Assembly: GCA_022592435.1 (NCBI GenBank)
Contig: JABYQS010000007.1
Location: 310,001-374,000, forward strand
Direction: 5' to 3'
Length of the DNA stretch: 64,000 bases
From: Cerioporus squamosus
Lineage: Eukaryota > Basidiomycota > Agaricomycetes > Polyporales > Polyporaceae
The notes under the pieces are model-generated. The model saw only the letters and a list, made by a program, of their open reading frames with translations, was not told the DNA's origin and searched no databases. Each line of letters starts with the position of its first letter. Positions within the stretch are counted from its first letter, which is position 1. The position numbers were made by a program, and so were the translations under genes. Of the stretch, positions 48,256-60,259 are shown one piece after another.

Positions 48256-51200
48256 CTAACGTTGCTTATACTTCGCTTCGTTCTCCTGGCGGATGTTCGG
48301 GTCTAACGTGTTCTGCAGGCCCAACAGAGTCTTGCTAACAGCCTCGGTGGCACCGATCATGGGCTTGAGGACGGCAATTGGAACAGCTCGCACGACAGCA
48401 CGCACAGCACCCTGTAGTCATACTCAACACTTTGTCAAAAACGATAGCAGAATGTGCCGTACCTCGTTGCCTGAACGTTCATATACCTCCATCGGTACAG
48501 CAAGGATAGTCTGAGCCGCAGAATTGAGGTTCCGCTTCAGGCTCCTGTATGCTGACTGCACGCCCTCCTTAACATTCTCCGGCTGCTCCGCGTACTTGCT
48601 GATGAGGTCGCCAGGGTCTTCGTCATAATCTCCATCATCGAGGTCCATTGAAGTCGGGAACTGGACGGTTTCTGCCATGACTTCGTCGCTGAACTGGCCA
48701 CCAAGCACTGTCTCCGCTTGCTCGAGGATGACCTGCGTGCCAGTTGCCAGACGTGCTCCAAGTCTGATAGCTTCCATAGCCGTAGACTTCATAAATGCGT
48801 TCGTGCCCTTCTGAAGACCGCGATATACACGCCCGTCCTTCTTGTACTGCGCGATGGGTAGCAAGACAAGGTCTGCGACGCCCGACCCGACGTTCACCAC
48901 CGATCGGATGGGTGCAACACCCGAGATCACGTCGACTAGTTGAGTTGCCTTCACGTCCGGGGTCCACAGATCGTTCAACAGGTCAAAGAATCTTGGCCAT
49001 CCAGTGATCTAGGTGACCGTCAGCCGTGCACAACATCAATTGAAGTATTGCAAGAGCAACTTACTCCCTTCACCGTGATGTGCCTGAGGGTCATCTCTGC
49101 GCCATCGAAGTGGAAGAAGTTCATGAGTTCAATGGTGCGACCTTCTCTTAGAGCCCGGTAGTCCACCCGGCGTGGCTTGTAATCCAACTTGATATCGACT
49201 GGGAACACTTCGGCTTGCTCTAATAGAAGAAGGTGAGATGATGATTCGAATGAGATTATGCGTACGTACGGAAGTAGATCTCGTCGGATGAATCGGAGCT
49301 AGCTGGAGGAGCAGCATCAGGATCCTTGAAGGCAAAGAATTGCTTCAAGAAGTCAAGTGCATCCTGGTCTACATGCAGCCGTAGAGGGAGTATCTTCGCC
49401 TGATGCAGTGTGAGTATGCGCTCGAAGACAAACCCAAGCGGACTTACACGAAGCCTGGCTTCCTGAGATGGATGCCCTGGTACTGGGTGAAGCATACGAA
49501 GTTCAACTCGAACCATGTTGGAGTCCGTCTCGCGAACGTTGCCCCGGGTATCCGCGCGGAGGCTTGTCAAGAATTTCGACCACGTCGAAGTCTTGATGTG
49601 GTCCAGAATCTCTACGTCCTTCACAGTAGCGAAGACGCGGGATACAAGTGCAGCATCCGGACGATACTGGTCGATCTCTGCATCTAGATCCATGAGTTTG
49701 ATCTCGATGCTAGGTCCCTTCGACCTGTGAAGCCGCCTCCGGTGCCGCGAGGTGTTGTGTGAGCTACCGCGACCAGGCGATGCGAGCGGCTGAGGCTTTA
49801 GAGATTGCCAGGAGCTTTGAGTGTTCGTCTCGAACTCCTCGTTCAACTCTTCGTCGATGGCAGCTATTAGGGCGCCTGGCTCTAGCTCGTCGATGTTGTG
49901 CTCGAGACCGATATAGACCGAGTTGAAAAGGAGAGTATTCGTCTCCTCGACGCTTGGATCTGGGGTCTGCCCACTTGCGACGAGTTGTCGGATCTTGGCG
50001 AGACGCCGCCTCATCTCCTTCGCCTTCTCCTCGATGATCTTCCTTGTCCGTACCCAGTCGTAGCCGTCGTACAGGAGTACTGTAGCGGCAAACTTGTGAA
50101 CCCGCACTTGGAATGTTGTGTCACCGAAGCTATTCGGCCAGCTCAGCAATCGGCCAAGTATAGGAGCACAACATAGCGTACCTCGCAGCCTCACCAGGGT
50201 CTGGAGGGAGGGTATCGAAGTAATTCTCGATGACATGGATGCCTTCAGGGTGCAGCATGCGAATCGTCTCGCCGCCGAAAGCTGACGTAACGCCCGCCGG
50301 TGTCTCGACACCAGGGACGACAGATGGGCTGTCGGGATCGGATTCTTCGAACTCATCGTCGCTCAACTCGCGGAGACCGGCGGCCGCACCGAAGTGCTCA
50401 TCGAGGTAATCAGGATTCGTGGGCAGATCGTCCTCAATCATGTCAGGTGCAGCCCCGACCTCGGGCAGTCGCCGGAACGCTTGCTCGTCAAGTGATGCTG
50501 AACATGGCCAAAGCGTGAGCATCCTTGACATGCAACCACAGTATACCAACCAACCAAGTAAACCCCGGGAGGAGGGTGGCTTCTCGCTGACATTGGCAGG
50601 CTCACGTTTGGTCTTGGGTTCAGATGACCTGTCTCTAGTGTTAATGCGTGCTGGAAGAGGGATAACGTCGTACGTACTCAGTGGCCGGGGGCTTGAACGC
50701 AGACGACAGATCGCCGATGAAAGCACCTAACGCGCCCATGGTATCGGCACACATGTGCAGCCGAATATTGCCCTGGTCTACGAGTAGCTAGGAGGAAGTG
50801 AGTACCACATGCAAATCTCATCTGCGCTACGCTCACTCGACTATCTGGAGGCTGCACGAAGCCGTCTTGCTTGAATGTGAGTACTAGGTCCGATAGCTCT
50901 GCGATGACGGCATAGCCCGCATTCTGCAATGCATGACACGTCAGATCACCGGCCCAAAGAGTTAACCCACAAACTAACCTTCCAGTAGTTGATACCTGAT
51001 GCGACATTCGTTCGTGCTGGCGTGCTGGACTCCTCAGCGAAGGCGTTGGTCGACAAGTCGTCGATCAGCAGCAAAGAGAATGCGGGTAAAGAGAGGTTTA
51101 ATGACATGGTCGAAGAGTTGCCTTCGATGACTGTTGAGAGCTCGAGCTCTCCTATGTACGGGAGGAGAGCGCCCTTGTGGGTTGGTGCATATAGCCGTAG

Positions 51201-54200
51201 CGACGTGTCATGTATCTTGACGTGAACTCGTGTTCGCTCACTGGGAACGACAGATTCGAAGGCCTTGTAGATCACTCACGGTGAGTTAAGGCCTGGCATT
51301 ACACAGATATGAAGACGTACCCCAGGAGGCGCTTTAAAGAAACGACCAAGATCGGCCGCCCATCCAATATCAGGATGGAAGTTATACGTAAGGCCAGACA
51401 CGGTGAGTCGAATCCTTGACTCCTTGGCGGTAGTTCCAGGCACGATCAACGATGTGAAGCGAAGCTTGAGAGCTGACCGGGCGGACGTAGACTGGTACAA
51501 AATCAGAGAGGGAGATGTAAGCTGCTCTGTGATACGCACAAGGGAGCGAGGCGTCGTCAATGACACGAAGCAGTTGCGATTAGTGGTTGTGGTGTCGTGA
51601 ACGTTCAAGTCTGTGACACCAACAGTGACGACTGTCTCATCCTAGGATGACTGATAAGTAATGTCGTCGACTAGGAGTCGAATTCTTCTCATACCTTCCC
51701 CTCGGGCTTGAGCTCCAATAGCACGTCGACGTCCGAGGCTGATATATCGAACGGTCGAACAGCCATATGTCCACCCTCTTCCCTTGGCACCAGAAGCCTC
51801 AACACCGCTACGATGTAGTGGATGAGGAGGGTCGTCTAGCGATATGGGAAGCCACATACCTTCGGTAACAGCGACCTTGACAGCAGTTTCGCTGCGTGTC
51901 TCTTGTCGCCCTCGGATCGTGTTCGCAAGACTCGGTCCGCCACTCTCGGTGCCACTGCCCACTGTACTGGCTCGCGCAAAATATCTGCTACCGATGAGGC
52001 TCGAGTCACCGCTGCGCGCCCTCTGAGTGCCAGCGTTCGATCCTGCTGGTTCAGCGAACGCGAACTCCGCGAGCTGGGTGAGATCATCAGCCCACAATTG
52101 CAGGCCATCCAAGAGTGGCTTGGACAGCTCCACGTGGACAGACGGGATATCGATAGAGACCGTAGTCGAAGACACTTGAGAATCAGGTGCGGCAGGGGTC
52201 TTGCGAATGATGAGCTGTGGTCGGAGACTCGGACTGGACGACTCTCGAACCGGCGACGTCCCCACTCCAAAATGAGGACTGAGGTCGCTCTCGCGATGGG
52301 AAAGGGGGCCAATGGACAGAATGCTGCGAGCCTTGGACTCGCCAACGATAGAGTACGCCACGACGATGCGCTTCCATGCTGCTCCTAAAATAACATGATC
52401 CTGGCCGGCTGGCCGTTGACTAGATGCGTCAGTGCCGTACAGCTCTTCCGCGGTACCGAACCTCGCAGTGGGCGTAACTTCCTGCTCGGGAGTCGCTCCA
52501 GGTGTGAGCCGTAGTTCGTGGATATCAAATACCACAGCACCAGCCCGAGGGGATCGATTCGGCGGCGGCGGGGTACGTATCTCGACGCGGAGGGCAGGTA
52601 GGACAACAGAGATCGCTGGTCCCTTGGTCTTCGGGCGCCTCTTCCTCTATGCACTTGAGTCAGTGACGTATACAAAAGACAGCGTCGAAACACCTACCGC
52701 AGACCGTCGAGAAGTGGGCGTCGGCGGGGCATTGTTGTGACCCTGTCCACGATAGTCATAACCTAGATCCAGATCCTCCAGTACGAGTTGCTCCAGTCGT
52801 CGCCGTTCGCGCTCCTGGTCCGTCTCTCTGTCAGGGAACCCTCGCAGAGCGGGACCACGAGGTGTACTAGGGCGATAATCTTCGTCAGGTTCGTCATCGA
52901 ATGGGTGGTCCTCCAGGTCTGCCTCGTCCACTGCACCCGCTTTGTCTCCACCAGGCCCAGCGGTGACTTCGTCCAGGAACTGCAGGACCTCGCTCTTTCC
53001 CCCGTCCTCCTTGCGGCTCAGAATCATTCCAGTATCAAGAAAGATATGCGATGACGCCACAGAAGCGTGTACTTCTGGCACGTCACGACCATCCTTTGGA
53101 CGAGCACTAAGGAACTTCACCGACAACGCTGGAGCAGATGGCTTCGGCGGCGCTTGCGTCCCCTTCCCCGGAGACGAAGACAGCCCAGCAAGGCCAAGTC
53201 TGCCCGGCGATGAGGGAAGCGCTACAGGAACTGGCCGGCCGGATGGTGGATTGGACATCTTCGGCAGATCCAAACCTCGCCTGGGAGGGCTAGCAGGACC
53301 GGGCGAAGACTGACGATGGTCATCGTGCCCAAGCTGTGATTGGGGCCGTGCTGACTGTTGAACAAGCTTTGTCCGCCACAGAGATAGCTTCGCAGTAGCG
53401 TTATGCTGTGTAGGATCTGTCCAGTCGGACAAGTCGAAGGTAGGCAATGAGGAGTTCGGCGAAGCCAGCGACGGATGTACGTGAGGGATGGAGTACTGGG
53501 AGGGAAGGTTCGGGTCCGTGATGAGTATTGGTAACGCTGTCATCTCCGTATGAGGCCCAGTACTGGGCATGAAGACGAAGGCAGACAGCTCAGATATGGT
53601 GAACGCAGCAGACATGGAAGGAGGTTCCCGTCGTGAAGAAGCCCGCTTGCTGGTCTTGGACGTATCTCCTGAACGCTTCATGGTCAACGACGCAGAGAGA
53701 CCCTCAAGATGCACCCGCGTGTAGCCTCGCGGTAGCTGAGGAGGGACTAGTGGTCGGGAGAAATACTCGGTTAGCGCGTCATCCGGATTCGACGCCGATG
53801 TGCGAGCGATAGGAAGGAGAAGGATGACCAATCCGCGGATCCGCAAACCACCTTCCACGTCATCGAACGACATGGGCGAGCTGGAGTCGCTCGCCTGACC
53901 AGGGGCAGGAGTTGGCGCAGGCGGTGCGCTGTGCGAGGTCCACAGATCAGCCATGTCGATGATACTCCGGATCTGCCGACCACTCAAGGCACAGGCGATG
54001 ACACCCATAGTGAGCTCGATGCGTACTTTATCCTGCTGTGGACGACTGGTTTCCACCGTGGCACGACCTTGTTGGTCAGCAGCTGGCGGTGGAGCAGAGG
54101 GAGTTGGTGGGGATGGTGGTGGCGTCGTCAGACGAAGTTCGATTGGTTCTGAACCCAGTGACAAGATGGTTTCATCTTCAATCTCACGGGTACGCAGTGT

Positions 54201-55738
54201 CAGACGACGCTGCGACGGCGAATTTGGAGGTGATTGGGAGGCGGACGGCATAGTATCGACGTGCGGGGAATGCGTCGGGCTGCTAGACTTCTCGATACTT
54301 ACTTCCTCTAGGTGTTGTGGCGGAGACAAGCGAACGGCTTCACCAGGGTCACCAGGAGTCGGACTGCAGGAGTGGGCAACCTCCTCTTCTGGTATGTCGT
54401 CAAGGCCAGTGTCCGGCTCGGTGGCGGAGATGGCACTCTGATACATACTGCTTGCGACAGAGCTCGCAGGAGACGCAGGCCGCGGGGGTAGCATCGCGAT
54501 TGACTGCGACATGAATACTTGAGTATCCTCGTCAAGGTCCGACGAATCTGAGTACGGGGATGACGGCTCGACCTCTACCGATGGAGCATACTCGTCTCGG
54601 GGAGACAGCTCGGGCGAGGACGGCGTGGGAGGAGATGCAGCAGGGGAAGCCAGTGGAGAGGGTGAGGCTGGCGAAGGAGTCGCGGGAGAGACAGCGTCTG
54701 GAGAAACAGGCTGAGGGGTAGGTGTCCGCGGAGGAGTCTCGGGTGCCTCGCGAACGGGGGCGGTCGGGGAAGCTGTCGTGCTCCTAGGTGCAGAGACGGC
54801 AGCTGGGGGACTCCAGGATTGTGGACTCAAAGGCCGCAGGCAACGCGTCGTCACTGTAACTCCAGTTATGGTTACCTTGCGAGTCTCGCCCACAGGACGC
54901 GCATCTGATGCATCCGGGGCAGAAACGTCCGCCGCACGAGGGGCCGAGTCGTGCGATACCGTCTCATATCGTATGTGCGGTACGATGAGCGTGAAGCTGG
55001 CTTGCTGAGGATTGACTACAGTGATCTTTGTGTCCGTAGCATCGAATTGAAACCGAGCGAGCAATCGTTCTATCAATGTCGCGAAGATCGATACCCCTGG
55101 AGGGTCAGCTTCGTTGAAGTGGACCTCCTCTTCGGAGATGAACGGGTCAAGACCTCCGGGTACGTTGTCCTCAAATACAGAGGATTGGGATGCACCGTGA
55201 TCGGGATGCATAGACTCTCTGAGAGTCGCTTCTTCATTCGGGGTGAGTTCTTCGTGGATGAAGGTCTCCGCAACAGAAGCGACGGACTCAGCCAGGTTGT
55301 CCACAAACTGACGTTCGGAATGCGGGGCTACCGTGGGTTCAAGATAGAAGGTGAGATGGAGGGACTCAAGTGAGAGTCCGACAGAGGAGGTGAGGGGGTT
55401 CGGCCAGGGTATGCGCGCGGTGACCTTGCCTACAGAGCCATCGTGCAGCCGTATAGGTAAGCCCGAGATCAGTGCGTTGATGGCCTGAGACTTCAGTATA
55501 GCAATAGTGCGAGACATAGGTGATAAGAGCTGACCTCATTATTGAGCTCCAGGTCGCGAACCTGCACGTAACCTGACCCGATCTGCGAATCCACCTGCTG
55601 TACATCGAACTGGCCAGGCTTGAGGAAGTGTCCGAGAGATTGTCTGAGAGCGAATGAGATGAAACGTTTCTGAATGCTTGACGGTAAAGAGAAGTCGATT
55701 GCAGGTAATGAGGGGAGCCACGAGAACGACGGAAGCAT
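48256..55738 (-). CDS. ATG2: Autophagy protein Atg2, lipid transfer
   Basis: Rod-shaped bridge lipid-transfer protein that links the ER to the growing phagophore, with Atg9 and Atg18. The start at 55738 gives MLPSFSWLPSLPAIDFSLPS and QKRFISFALRQSLGHFLKPG, the chorein_N entry, followed by VDSQIGSGYVQVRDLELNNE. The next exons carry INALISGLPIRLHDGSVGKV and a long low-complexity Ser/Pro insert (about 53900-54800). The C-terminal end has the conserved Atg2 blocks LLLPIAQYKKDGRVYRGLQK, GTNAFMKSTAMEAIRLGARL, YRSLKRNLNSAAQTILAVPM and GAVRAVVRAVPIAVLKPMIG, ending QENEAKYKQR. Complete from chorein_N to C-terminus. Many short introns in the 3' half. A start further upstream would need a non-ATG codon. 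Confidence 0.93.
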
Positions 55739-56193
55739 GGTAGAGCCAGTGGAATGCAAGATGCCCGGGATTGTCGGATTATAGTGTACAGCAGATTGCG
55801 CAAATGCAGATCGTGACAGGCAATAGAAAGCTGGGAGAGTTGTGCGTGGTCAAAGGCGTGTCATGGAGGTCGTTGCGGAGACGTGGAGGACGGGGACGGG
55901 GACGGGGATGCGGCCGGAGGACGACGCGGAGAGCGGACTGCGAGAGGCAGCATTAAGCGACTGCACGTGAGAGAGATCTGATCGTCGATCCGATCGGGCG
56001 TGGCTGAGTGGCACAAGAACAAAGTCAAACAAGTGCTGGTCACCGAGTGCAGTCAGAACGTACCGTACAAGTCACTAGTACTGACCTGCATTAACCAACA
56101 ATACTAGCCTCACCCTTCCCTGCCCACCCGCAACACAGACCTCTCGCTCGTCGCCCGACGTCCACTGGCACCAGGACCCGCCCGTCCGCTACT
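55739..56193. promoter_or_regulatory. Divergent promoter between ATG2 and the GDSL esterase
   Basis: 455 bases between divergent start codons. At 55887-55920 the plus strand has a G-run repeat (ggaggacggggacggggacg followed by gggatgcgg), four or more G-tracts spaced by two or three bases, which could form a G-quadruplex. Confidence 0.55.
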
Positions 56194-57270
56194 ATGGCTG
56201 CAAACCCCAATGTGATCCGCCCAAGCTGGCGGGGCTATAGCGGTTTCAGATATCTAGTGATCTTGTAGGAATTTCTGCGGATGTCACCCGATTTCTCTTC
56301 TGAACATCCGCCCCGTTCAATCCAGCGGCGACTCCTACTCGGACGTCGGTTATGACTACACGGACCAGTCCTCCATCCCGACCGACGAGACGCCACTCGG
56401 CATCGAGTATCCTGGCGTCACTTGGGCAGAGCCCGCCATGCCAAACTGGGTCGGCTACCTCATCACAGAATACAGCCCATATACGCGTCTTCTCGTCTAT
56501 GACTACGCCTTTGGTGGCCATGCCGTCGGCGATGTCCGGAAACAAGTCCAGGTCAATTTCCTGCCGCGCGTCGGCGAAAAGCCTTCCTGGGCTCCCTGGT
56601 CCGCAGAGGACTCGCTATTCGGTAAGACCCATCCTTCGTGCCCGTATCCTTGGATGTTCTGACCAGTCTTGATACCAGTGACTTGGATTGGCATCAACGA
56701 CTGCGGGTGAGCTCGACTTACGTGCATGTACCACTCACACTTAGGATCCTCGTAGACGACTGGACGTTAGCTCTGTTCCCTCAGCGGTTGAGGAACTCTT
56801 TGTCGAACAAGAGTGCCTCTACAACGCAGGCGCCCGCAATTTCCTCTTCATCGACGTTCCACCAATTCATCGGACACCTGTTGGTTCGTAACTGTACCGC
56901 AGCCGTTATCATGTTCTGATCATCTCCAACAGGCGTCATGGTGTCTAATTACAGTGCCGATGACCTCAGTCGACGTCAAATCTACACAGTCTGGAACACA
57001 GAACTCCGGGAACATATCCTCAAGTTTTCAACCGACCACGCAGACGTAACCACTTTGCTCTTCTCTTCATGGGACACCTTCACCCGCGTACTCGATGATC
57101 CGACGGCACACGGGTTCGCGCCAGAGCATGTCGCCCGACCTGGTGGCGATATCTGGGCGGACAACCTACACCCATCCACCAAGATGCATGATTGGATCGC
57201 GCACGACCTCGCGAAATTCTTGCACGCACATCCCGCCTACGGTTCGACGGGCGACAGCTCGGAGACATAA
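56194..57270 (+). CDS. GDSL/SGNH-type esterase (CE16-like carbohydrate acetylesterase)
   Basis: Esterase/lipase of the SGNH hydrolase fold; the fungal members closest in layout are CE16 acetylesterases that deacetylate short xylo-oligosaccharides. Exon 1 (ATG at 56194) reads MAANPNVIRPSWRGYSGFRY then LVIF across the first intron, giving GDSYSDVGYD with the catalytic Ser. Then come LGIEYPGVTWAEPAMPNWVG, YLITEYSPYTRLLVYDYAFG, VTWIGINDC (block III Asn), LYNAGARNFLFIDVPPIHRT and, at the end, DIWADNLHPSTKMHDWIAHD with the Asp and His of the catalytic triad. No signal peptide is evident in this N-terminus, which argues for an intracellular form unless another start exists. Introns after LVIF, SLF and within the DC/VVEELF region. 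Substrate unknown. Confidence 0.88.
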
Positions 57271-57533
57271 GCTCAATACCCAGCACACATGGTTTCGGCG
57301 TGTCAGATTAGGAATGTCACGGATGTCATTAGATGATGCAGTGGGTACCATATGTATATTGATCTGAGACTTCGCAGTACCACGAAGTCGCTATCAACAG
57401 GATTAGGAATACTATTGTGGCGTAACGTCAACATTGAAAACCAGGTGAACCAACGGTGACCCACTCACCCTCAAAAGCATACCAGGATGCTATGATATGC
57501 ACTTTGGCACCGCAGCAGTCTCATGTGATGTCC

Positions 57534-57971
57534 TCACATCGCAAGTCGCTTGTCTCCTGAGTAGGCTGGGTCGACACTGCCGCTGAATGACATGGTCAGT
57601 AACCGCACCCTGACTAATGTGGACGTACTAACCTGCGGTTGCGTCTGCATCTGCGCCTGCGCTTGCGTTTGCTTCAAAAACTGCTTCGGTTCTTGCTTCT
57701 GCTTCTGCGCTTGCGTCTGCGTCCGCTTCTGCTTCTGTCGTTGTGCGATGTCACGACAGTGGTTGTCGTACGTGTACAGGGAAGCTTCCATGTCTGCCGT
57801 CGGGCGGCGTCGCGACGCCTTGATTGTTTCGAATCGCCGACGAAAATATGACTCCTTCGTCGTGTAGCTTCGACCAGTGGACTCCTCCATTAGAGCCACC
57901 ATCATAGCGAGCGAGACTTGCGGTTCGGTAGTCGTGAGCGGGATCCGGCGGTTCGTGCGCATGGTCGCCAT
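57534..57971 (-). CDS. Small Gln/Lys-rich hypothetical protein
   Basis: Begins MATMRTNRRIPLTTTEPQVS LAMMVALMEE with RSYTTKESYFRRRFETIKAS, a plausible ordered start, then a 35-residue stretch alternating Gln with Lys/Thr/Ala (RQKQKRTQTQAQKQKQEPKQ and on), then SGSVDPAYSGDKRLAM. A gttagt donor after QPQ would instead splice to an alternative tail. Family not recognised; the low-complexity part comes from a degenerate hexanucleotide repeat. About 0.46 kb downstream of the RPA2 paralogue on the same strand. Confidence 0.45.
   Translation of the reverse strand: MATMRTNRRIPLTTTEPQVSLAMMVALMEESTGRSYTTKESYFRRRFETIKASRRRPTADMEASLYTYDNHCRDIAQRQKQKRTQTQAQKQKQEPKQFLKQTQAQAQMQTQPQVSTSTLVRVRLLTMSFSGSVDPAYSGDKRLAM
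57640..57748 (-). repeat. Degenerate hexanucleotide repeat coding for Gln-X
   Basis: Plus strand shows repeated (t/c)gc(t/g)tctgc-type hexamers (for example tgcgtctgcatctgcgcctg), read on the minus strand as Gln alternating with Lys/Thr/Ala. Such repeats expand and contract. Confidence 0.7.
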
Positions 57972-58428
57972 AGTGTGGTCGTGATAGAAGGTGTTTGTGA
58001 TAGGGAAGGGAAGGGTAATAAACCCTGCTCAACGCCCCAGCCCTTATATGCTCCCTAGCAGTACAGCGTTGTTGCATGTCGGGTGTCGGATGCAGATGCA
58101 GATGCGGATGAGCGCCGCCATTCAGTGCTTCACGTCTGTGACACTGCTGGTCGATCGGATTTTGGTTCAGTCCAATCGACGGGAATGGTCTAAATCTTAA
58201 CCGTAACACGATCGACCACTGAGCACAGCAAGCAGTATCATGGAAAGGCCAAGAATATCAACTGATAGTACGACACCGGTACGACACTGGCGCAACTGAG
58301 GAGGATATATGGCGTTGCGCGATTTCTGGTGACAAGCAATTAACGTACTTATATCAACAGACCGCTAAGAACATACAAGCATGACTTGTAGAGAGGATCG
58401 GAACGCTATCTCGGTCTCCGGAAGCTCA
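57972..58428. other. Intergenic region between the Gln-rich gene and the RPA2 paralogue
   Basis: About 460 bases. Around 58086-58115 there is a short gatgcagatgcagatgcg repeat. Otherwise no feature. Confidence 0.4.
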
Positions 58429-59874
58429 TCAAGGACTTGTGGGGTAGTGACTGGTCCTGATGGCATAGTGACCGGAGTCAATGGTGTTCTCAATGTATCC
58501 TTCGTTCACGAGAAAGTCCATTTCATCGCTGTGGGAAGCCGCACATCAGCACACAAAACAGGGTATCGATTCAGGAGAGAGGGAGGGAGAGACCCACCCG
58601 ATCTGTTCCGCTGTTGGGTTGTGATGCGCTACCCCTCTGGAGATTGTGAACACATCCGATCCGTCCTCCGTGTATTGCGTATTTAGGATCTGAAGGAGGA
58701 TGGCCCGTTGTAGGACAGTCAAGTGGGCGTACGGATCTCGTTTGATTCCAGACTGGCGACGCTTCGATCCTCCTGCATAACCAGATACTGAACATCAGGC
58801 GGGATTGGAATACAGGGATGCGTGCAGCTATGAACTGACCGAATGACCCCTGAGCTGTTGTGTCTCTCCGCGGGGTTTGAGGAGGGCCACGCATAGAGAC
58901 CGGCGTGGAGAACGGCATCGAACTGGGAGACGCTGTCCGCGACCGTGACGCAACGTCCGCAGGAGTGGACTCCTCACGTTGCGGAGGTGGAACAGGTTGC
59001 GAACGAATTGCCGGGAGAGAGGGCTCCGGAGTTGGCTTACGTCGTACTTGTAAGTGACTGCGAGAGGGACTAGCAGGTGTCCTTGAATCCGCGTCTGTAG
59101 TGGCCACTGTACCGCGAGCAGGGCGACTGGGAGTTGTAGGAACACTGCGTGATGATGATGGCTCTTGCGGCTCGCTGGAGGCGAACCTAGGCGTCGCTTG
59201 GACGAGAGCTGAGTTAGGCTGCGATATTCAGCACTCAGCATCCAAAACTCGTATCATTTATGACAGCATTGGCACCTACCGGTGGCCCACGTTCGAGACA
59301 TAGGGTGACAAACGCCACCTGGGTGAGGTGGAAGAACAACTGATCCGTTGGATCTGTCAACGCACGAATGCTCTTGACGATGAGGACGTTCTTTGAACCA
59401 GATTGCGCCTTCGGATCTAGGTGTCCAACCACCTGCACGTATCCACTGTGACCCTCAGGAAGGATCTCGCCGCCATCGGAGAGCCATTGGCGCGCTGTGA
59501 TCCGTCCACCTGTACCGTCTTCGAGGATATAAGTTATGGAAGAAGAACGTCCGTGGACATCCATGACTTGAGCAACGGTAGAGACCTGGGGCCATCTGTC
59601 AGTGGCGCGAATTGGGTGAACAGCAAGCGTGACTCTACGCACTCTGTCAGCGACGATGTCGTCTATGGAGAACTTGGCATCAGAGTAAGGCCGAGTTGCG
59701 TTCAGAAGCTGGCGGACTGTGACGGGTCGGATCCCAGATACAGAAGACGACGCCTTGGTCACTCAGTTAGAGGGCATGCAGCCTGAGGATTGCAGTGGTG
59801 GGACAGTCGACTCTCACCAAGCTCTGCAGCTGTTCGATCTCAGCATCGGTCGAGTTGTCATCTCTTGAGGTCAT
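58429..59874 (-). CDS. Divergent paralogue of replication protein A subunit 2 (RPA32-like)
   Basis: OB-fold plus winged-helix protein resembling the middle ssDNA-binding subunit of RPA. Start taken at 59874 (MTSRDDNSTDAEIEQLQSLA). After the first intron: SGIRPVTVRQLLNATRPYSD, then VSTVAQVMDVHGRSSSITYI, LEDGTGGRITARQWLSDGGE and GYVQVVGHLDPKAQ, with VLIVKSIRALTDPTDQLFFH and LCLERGPP. A Ser/Pro-rich linker (SRSRTASPSSMPFSTPVSMR) follows. The end carries a winged-helix-like block: TVLQRAILLQILNTQYTEDG, DVFTISRGVAHHNPTAEQIG, then DEMDFLVNEGYIENTIDSGH, YAI and a TGA at 58429. Compared with the canonical RPA2 in this window it lacks the Gly-rich N-terminus and has an expanded linker. Whether it joins the RPA trimer is unknown. 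An older start upstream is possible. Confidence 0.8.
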
Positions 59875-60259
59875 GTCAGAAGAATAGGCGGGTGTGCTGG
59901 CCGTCAAAGTGAGAGTTGCTTTCAGAGGCTGCCGCAGCCGATGGAGGGTGCCGAAGAAGCACGCTATGTATCCATTATGGGCAACGCGGCAGCCTTGTGG
60001 CCAGTAACTGGAGACCGGTTGCGGTGGTTGTGCGGCTCTCACATATGAGTAGACTGAAGTCCGGATCTGCCAGAATCAGGCCAGAAAGCATAGCAGTGAC
60101 AAAACACGACATAGGATTTACTTCACACTCGTCGATTGTGGTATACACATGACCCATCGCATCTGACACGTGTCGGCAGTTCCAATTTCCATATACGTTA
60201 GGTGGGCGTCTCTACTTCCTCTTTCAGACCGCTGTTTCGAGAGCGTCACCTCAGGAAGA
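59875..60259. promoter_or_regulatory. Upstream region of the RPA2 paralogue with RPA2 3'-end remnant
   Basis: Contains the presumed promoter of the paralogue and the remnant listed separately (60053-60155). An E-box-like acacgtgtcgg lies at 60166-60176. No MluI box seen, unlike the canonical RPA2 promoter. Confidence 0.5.
60053..60155 (-). pseudogene. Remnant of the RPA2 3' end
   Basis: Matches 62046-62175, the last codons and 3' UTR of the canonical RPA2, including the shared string gccagaaagcatagcagtga and the codons for GHVYTTIDE. It has no upstream RPA2 sequence, and the frame then differs (CEVNPMSCF). It is a broken copy lying just upstream of the paralogue. Confidence 0.8.
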
